DNA of 8,709 bases, from assembly GCA_002424545.1 (NCBI GenBank), contig DIKL01000128.1, positions 1 through 8,709 on the forward strand. The letters are read 5' to 3'. Positions 5,432 through 8,709 of this stretch are shown piece after piece (the stretch's first letter is position 1; every line of letters begins with the position of its first letter). The notes below the pieces were generated by a model. The model was not told the DNA's origin and searched no databases. It saw only the letters and a list, made by a program, of their open reading frames with translations. The DNA comes from Syntrophaceae bacterium UBA5619 (GTDB lineage Bacteria > Desulfobacterota > Syntrophia > Syntrophales > UBA5619). Both the position numbers and the translations under genes were made by a program.

Positions 5432-7063
5432 ATGGACCTGAGAATCAAGTGGTTGCAGCAACTGCTCTCTTCGAAAGAGAACGAGCACCTGGAATTCAAG
5501 GAGGCGAAAAACCGCTTTGACTTCGAGGAGCTGGTAAAATATTGCGCAGCTCTGGCCAACGAAGGGGGCGGCAAGGTCGTGCTCGGCGTCTCCGATAAGA
5601 TTCCCCGAAAGGTTGTGGGCAGCGCCGCCTTTTCTCAAGTCGAACGCACCAAGGCCGGGTTGATCGAAAAGCTCCGCCTCCGCATCGATGTGGAGGAGAT
5701 CCCCCATCCCGATGGACGGGTCCTGGTGTTCCACATTCCTGCCAGACCTCTCGGAATGCCCGTCGTCTATAAGGGCGCCTACTGGATGAGGGGCGGAGAA
5801 GATCTGGTGCCCATGACGGTCGATCAGATCCGCAGGATCCTGGAAGAGACGGGGCCGGATTATTCCGCGGAAATTTGTCCGGGCGCATCGCTCGCCGACC
5901 TGGAAAAGCCGGCTGTCGCGGACTTCAGGGCCCGCTGGATGAAGAAATCCAACAACGACGCGCTCAAAAACCTGACCGTGGCGCAGCTCCTCACCGACGC
6001 GGAACTGATCATCGATAAGCAAGTAACCTACGCCGCCCTGATCCTCTTCGGCAGCAGACAGGCCCTCGGCAAATTCTTGCCCCAGGCGGAAATCATCTTC
6101 GAGTACCGGTCAATGGACACGACCGGCCCCGCTCAGCAGCGGCTCGAATTCCGGCAGGGATTCTTCGGGATCTACGACGCCCTGTGGAATGCCATCAACC
6201 TCCGCAACGACCTCCAGCATTTCCAGGATGGTTTATTCATGTGGGACATCCCGACCTTCAGCGAAGAGGCGATCCGCGAGGCGATTCTCAACGCCGTCAG
6301 TCACCGGGACTACCGGTCCGCCGGATCCGTTTTCGTGCGCCAGTATCCCCGCAAGTTGGAGATCGTCAGTCCCGGCGGCTTGCCCCAAGGCATCACGCCG
6401 GAGAACATCCTCTGGCACCAGTATCCCCGAAACCGCCGCATCGCCGAGGCATTTGCCCGTTGCGGCCTGGTCGAGCGTTCCGGCCAGGGCATGAACCGGA
6501 TCTACGAGGAGTGCATCCGGACGAACAAACCGAAGCCTGACTTTCACGGCACGGACGCCTTCAACGTGAACCTGATGTTGTACGGGGAAGTCCAGGATCC
6601 TCAGTTCCTGCGTTTCCTGGAAAAGGTCGGCAGGGAAAGACTCAAATCCTTCTCCACAAAGGATTTTCTGATTGTTGATTTCGCCTATCGGGGACGGCCG
6701 ATTCCGGGGGATCTCAAGGAAAGAGTGCCCTTCCTGATCGAGGAGGGCGTCATCGAGAAGATCGGCAGGGACAAGTACACCCTTTCCCGGCAATTCTTCC
6801 AGTTCCTCGGGAAAAAGGCCGTCTATACGAGACACCGGGGACTGGACCGCGAGACCAACAAGGCGCTTCTGCTCAAGCATATCCAGGACAACCGCGCCGA
6901 CGGCACCAGATTCAGCGAACTGAAAGAAGTCCTGCCGGCCTTGTCGGAGAGCTCCGTAAAGAGGCTGCTGCTGGAATTACGGAAAGAAGGTCATATCCAC
7001 GTCATCGGCAGGACCAACGCAGGCAAATGGTATCCCGGACCGATGAAGAATCAGAATCCATAG
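5432..7063 (+). CDS. AlbA_2 (Schlafen-type) and HATPase_c_4 protein, COG2865 family
   Basis: This 543-residue protein starts with an AlbA_2 domain (about 15-130): LEFKEAK (20-26) and ANEGGGKVVLGVSD (42-55) are its signature motifs. The middle carries a GHKL-like ATPase part of the HATPase_c_4 type: REAILNAVSHRDY with Glu283 and Asn287, SPGGLPQG from 313, and GLVERSGQGM (345-354). The last 70 residues look like a winged helix (RFSELKEVLPALSESSVKRLLLELRKEGH). Such proteins are annotated as ATP-binding transcriptional regulators or, misleadingly, as RecG-related helicases; biochemical roles are poorly known, and relatives occur in mobile elements. The frame is open back to an ATG at 5318, but the 38 extra residues look non-native and family members begin as here (MDLRIKWLQQLL), so I chose 5432. 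Neither start has a strong Shine-Dalgarno. It is transcribed away from the replication operon. Confidence 0.9.
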   Translation: MDLRIKWLQQLLSSKENEHLEFKEAKNRFDFEELVKYCAALANEGGGKVVLGVSDKIPRKVVGSAAFSQVERTKAGLIEKLRLRIDVEEIPHPDGRVLVFHIPARPLGMPVVYKGAYWMRGGEDLVPMTVDQIRRILEETGPDYSAEICPGASLADLEKPAVADFRARWMKKSNNDALKNLTVAQLLTDAELIIDKQVTYAALILFGSRQALGKFLPQAEIIFEYRSMDTTGPAQQRLEFRQGFFGIYDALWNAINLRNDLQHFQDGLFMWDIPTFSEEAIREAILNAVSHRDYRSAGSVFVRQYPRKLEIVSPGGLPQGITPENILWHQYPRNRRIAEAFARCGLVERSGQGMNRIYEECIRTNKPKPDFHGTDAFNVNLMLYGEVQDPQFLRFLEKVGRERLKSFSTKDFLIVDFAYRGRPIPGDLKERVPFLIEEGVIEKIGRDKYTLSRQFFQFLGKKAVYTRHRGLDRETNKALLLKHIQDNRADGTRFSELKEVLPALSESSVKRLLLELRKEGHIHVIGRTNAGKWYPGPMKNQNP

Positions 7064-7082
7064 AACATAGATAGAACATAGA
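7061..7082. repeat. Tandem 11-bp repeat TAGAACATAGA, two copies
   Basis: TAGAACATAGA occurs at 7061-7071 and again directly at 7072-7082, with no gap. The first copy overlaps the stop codon of the AlbA_2 gene. An 11-bp period places both units on nearly the same face of the helix. Confidence 0.7.
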
Positions 7083-7525
7083 AAGGGGGTGACGCTTCGG
7101 TGCAATCTGGCCTAATTCCTGATCTAATTCTGACCTAATTCTGACCGAATCCTCAAGCGATCTTCCTGATATCACATCTGCTTTTCCCGCTGCTTCCTGC
7201 TGATCCCTTTGCATACCGACTTAATTCGGTTGTTCCAGGACCGAAGGCGGTTCGCTCTTTCTCCCAACCGCCGCGCCCGACCTGAAGCGCGGCAATGGTC
7301 GCCGGCCGTCGAGGCGAACCTTCACCTGGCCCTGGCTGCCGCAATTGATAAAGTCACGGCATAGGCGCTCGTTTGTTTTTCCTCCAGGCGGGTCCGCCGG
7401 CGTTGGACAGCGCCGAGGACCCCGTTCCTGGACGACTGTCTTTCGAACCAAGACCTGAAGCAGTAAGAAGTTTCAAAAAGATCGTGTTTCGATGAGTTAG
7501 CGTCAGATTCACTTTGCAAGATACC
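7064..7525. other. Gene-poor region with tandem and inverted repeats; possible structured RNA
   Basis: No convincing gene is found over 460 bp, and the short ORFs here lack start signals and recognisable domains. The left part holds two tandem repeat sets. The right part holds inverted repeats: GGTTCGC (7249-7255) with GCGAACC (7314-7320), enclosing the perfect stem CCGCGC (7271-7276) with GCGCGG (7287-7292); and CGGGTCC (7389-7395) with GGACCC (7417-7422), enclosing GGCG (7399-7402) with CGCC (7411-7414). A terminator-like hairpin follows at 7526. Together these could form a structured plus-strand leader or small RNA ahead of the sigma-like gene. High GC makes some stems likely by chance. 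Confidence 0.4.
7112..7150. repeat. Tandem 11-12-bp repeat CTAATTCTGAC, about 3.5 copies
   Basis: The units are CTAATTCCTGAT (7112-7123), CTAATTCTGAC (7124-7134), CTAATTCTGAC (7135-7145) and a decayed CGAAT (7146-7150). The period is close to one helical turn. A related TTAATTC occurs at 7221-7227. The array could be an operator for co-operative binding or a slippage product; no function is shown. Confidence 0.65.
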
Positions 7526-7560
7526 AAAGCCCATGCCGCCCTTGACGCATGGGCTTTTCT
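7526..7560 (+). terminator. Intrinsic terminator-like hairpin spanning the start of the sigma-like gene
   Basis: AAAGCCCATG (7526-7535) and CATGGGCTTT (7548-7557) form a perfect 10-bp stem with a 12-base loop. The 3' side runs into TTTTCTTT (7555-7562), the pattern of an intrinsic terminator on the plus strand. The minus-strand reading has no T-run. The ATG of the following gene (7549-7551) lies in the right arm, so the hairpin would both stop transcripts from upstream and hide the start codon. It may therefore be an attenuator. Confidence 0.6.
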
Positions 7561-8325
7561 TTCGCCGGAATCCGTAAGGAGCTTGATTCTCCTGAACTCG
7601 GAAAGCTCTTCCGGCGGCTGCAAGCCGATTGCCCCTACCTCGCCCCGTTTCCAGACTGGAAGGCCGTCATCGCTTTCCTCCACGACCGGGAGCGCGGCTA
7701 TCGAATGAAGGATCGGACTCTCTGGCGGCTGATTCGCTACTATCGGCAGGGTGGTCCGAGCGAAAACCTTGGCGTTGTCTTTCTCACCGTCTTTGAACCG
7801 GCGATCCTGAACATTTACAAACATGGACGCAAAAGGTGTCCCTTCTTCGGCGATGAAGACCTGCTCCAAGAGATCTGCACGTTGCTCCTGCGAATGCTCC
7901 GTGAAACGAAGATCGTTTCCGACAAGGTGGCCGTTCGGATTGTAGGTCAATTGAGGAATGACGTCCGGGACCTGTTGGACGAAAAGAGCCGCGATCGGGA
8001 ATGGCTGCATACGGACGTTTTCGATCTTTTCGGCGCCGATGCGGATGCGTGGAGAAGCCAGACGCCAACTGACGAGAGCGGTATCGGAGCGCTCATGGAT
8101 CTTCTGGGCGTCGCCGATGCGCGGGGTCTTCTCGACCTTCTGGCGCGGCGGCGGGTGATCGACTGGGAAGGGAAAAGGATCATCGAGGCCACCCTGATCG
8201 GAGGCAAGAACCTGAAGGAGATCTCCCGGCCGGAAGAGTACGAACGTCTCAAGTATCATCGGGCCAATACTCTCAAGGCCATTCGCGACTATCTTTTCGC
8301 AATACAGAAGAAGCGGGAAGGTTAA
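7549..8325 (+). CDS. Divergent sigma-factor-like protein
   Basis: This 258-residue protein resembles a compact sigma-70-family factor with weak conservation. The segment from about 84 (VFLTVFEPAILNIYKH, then FFGDEDLLQEICTLLLRML, then VGQLRNDVRDLLDEKSRD) follows sigma region 2, including the D-E-D-L-L-Q-E helix that contacts RNA polymerase. The C-terminal 70 residues (RVIDWEGKRIIEATLIGG, then LKEISRPEEYERLKYHR, then ANTLKAIRDYL) follow the helix-turn-helix of region 4. The N-terminal 80 residues are unassigned. If correct, it would direct polymerase to promoters of the element. An in-frame TGA lies just upstream of the ATG at 7549, and no other good start exists before Met53, yet this ATG has no Shine-Dalgarno and sits inside a hairpin. 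Codon choice looks like a real gene. The sigma assignment is from pattern reading and needs a profile search. Confidence 0.65.
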   Translation: MGFSFAGIRKELDSPELGKLFRRLQADCPYLAPFPDWKAVIAFLHDRERGYRMKDRTLWRLIRYYRQGGPSENLGVVFLTVFEPAILNIYKHGRKRCPFFGDEDLLQEICTLLLRMLRETKIVSDKVAVRIVGQLRNDVRDLLDEKSRDREWLHTDVFDLFGADADAWRSQTPTDESGIGALMDLLGVADARGLLDLLARRRVIDWEGKRIIEATLIGGKNLKEISRPEEYERLKYHRANTLKAIRDYLFAIQKKREG

Positions 8326-8339
8326 ATCCGAGATGGCAT

Positions 8340-8624
8340 ATGTTCCGTCTTCGCTTGTCGCGTAAGCCTTTGACAACGCATCTTTCCTGCTCATCTTATG
8401 GCTCGCTCTTGGAATGCTCCTTGAAACCGGCCCCGCTTCAAGGCGTCCGAGTACACGAGGAATCGCCGGGAGCGGGGAAAGAGGCGGTACGCCGATACGA
8501 ATCCCTCGTGCGTCAAGCTGAGCACACCCGCCCTGCCCCATCAGAACAACTACTCCTTGATGATCGCCTGTTTGATCTTTTGACCCAGGGTTTCAGAGCG
8601 ACCGGCGCCCTGGAATCCGCGTAG
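8340..8624 (+). CDS. Doubtful small ORF, 94 residues, no recognised family
   Basis: This frame opens with ATG 15 bases after the sigma-like gene and ends with TAG at 8622-8624. The first 35 residues are rich in Ser, Leu and Cys with poor codon choice. The last 50 (AGKEAVRRYESLVRQAEH, then SEQLLLDDRLFDLLTQGF) look more like a helical, charged protein. No Shine-Dalgarno precedes the ATG. It could be a real small gene, a gene with a later start, or a chance ORF; I lean only slightly toward coding for the second half. Confidence 0.25.
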   Translation: MFRLRLSRKPLTTHLSCSSYGSLLECSLKPAPLQGVRVHEESPGAGKEAVRRYESLVRQAEHTRPAPSEQLLLDDRLFDLLTQGFRATGALESA

Positions 8625-8709
8625 CGGTTTCGAGGGCGAGGGCGCGATCCAGGGAGACGTGTCTCGTCCGGAGCGAAGCGGAGGGCGAGTCACGGCGACC
8701 GAAAAGAAA
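8625..8709. other. Right edge: purine-rich non-coding stretch
   Basis: No gene is visible. The plus strand is purine-rich, with GAGGGCGAG occurring twice (about 8631 and 8681) and a short GAGAC/GTCTC inverted repeat at 8654-8665. No copy of the tRNA 3' end is found, so this is not the right end of the element. Confidence 0.3.

Noticed and set aside
7221..7451. Minus-strand 76-residue ORF in the gene-poor region
   Set aside because: It has a TTG start without a ribosome-binding site, no recognised domain and a sequence that overlaps the inverted repeats. Kept only as a remote possibility.
7061..7560. MITE or insertion sequence between the AlbA_2 and sigma-like genes
   Set aside because: No matching terminal inverted repeats and no target-site duplication could be found, and no transposase fragment is present.
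7354..8541. Long minus-strand ORF of 395 residues covering the sigma-like gene
   Set aside because: It is longer than the sense gene, but its translation is rich in Pro, Arg and Ser without domains, and it reads across the tandem hairpin and intergenic parts. The plus-strand frame has sigma-like motifs and natural codon use.
8340..8709. Right attachment site near the window end
   Set aside because: No copy of the tRNA-Sec T arm or acceptor 3' segment occurs to the right of 671.

Overview
The window is the left junction of an integrated mobile element, apparently a prophage or phage-like island, with a short piece of host chromosome at its left edge. GC content is high. The host carries a molybdopterin molybdenumtransferase gene next to a selenocysteine tRNA, so it makes both molybdenum cofactor and selenoproteins, a pairing expected where selenium- and molybdenum-dependent enzymes such as formate dehydrogenase are used. 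An anaerobic deltaproteobacterium of the Syntrophus/Syntrophobacter kind is my best guess. This is inferred from gene content and style only.

Layout. (1) Host side, 1-671: the 3' end of a moeA-like gene, an intergenic stretch with a likely selC promoter, and an intact tRNA-Sec with anticodon TCA and encoded CCA. (2) Integration and control module, 715-2688, all on the minus strand: a tyrosine recombinase facing the tRNA, a 71-residue XRE-type helix-turn-helix protein, and two different small excisionase/MerR-like helix-turn-helix proteins. (3) Replication module, 2865-5111, also minus strand: a phage replication O-like initiator, a DnaC/IstB-like AAA+ helicase loader, and a small cysteine-containing protein of unknown function. 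Start/stop overlaps join all three. (4) Plus-strand arm, 5432-8325: an AlbA_2 (Schlafen-type) and HATPase_c_4 protein of the COG2865 kind, a 0.48-kb gene-poor region with short tandem repeats, nested inverted repeats and a terminator-like hairpin, and a protein resembling a divergent sigma factor. (5) The last 0.4 kb has only one doubtful small ORF. No structural, packaging, lysis or conjugation genes are present, and no right attachment site is visible, so the element continues past the right edge.

The clearest unusual feature lies inside the O-like gene. Five 19-bp pseudo-palindromic repeats start at 4592, 4615, 4638, 4661 and 4682, at intervals of 23, 23, 23 and 21 bp. The main spacing is not a multiple of three, so the repetition belongs to the DNA and not to the protein. 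A purine-rich tract follows on the side of the helicase-loader gene. This is the order of lambda ori (iterons inside O, then an unwinding tract, then the loader gene), so I read it as the element's replication origin. The second point of interest is the sigma-like gene, whose apparent start codon lies in the 3' arm of a terminator-like hairpin below a gene-free region with several inverted repeats, which suggests RNA-level control.
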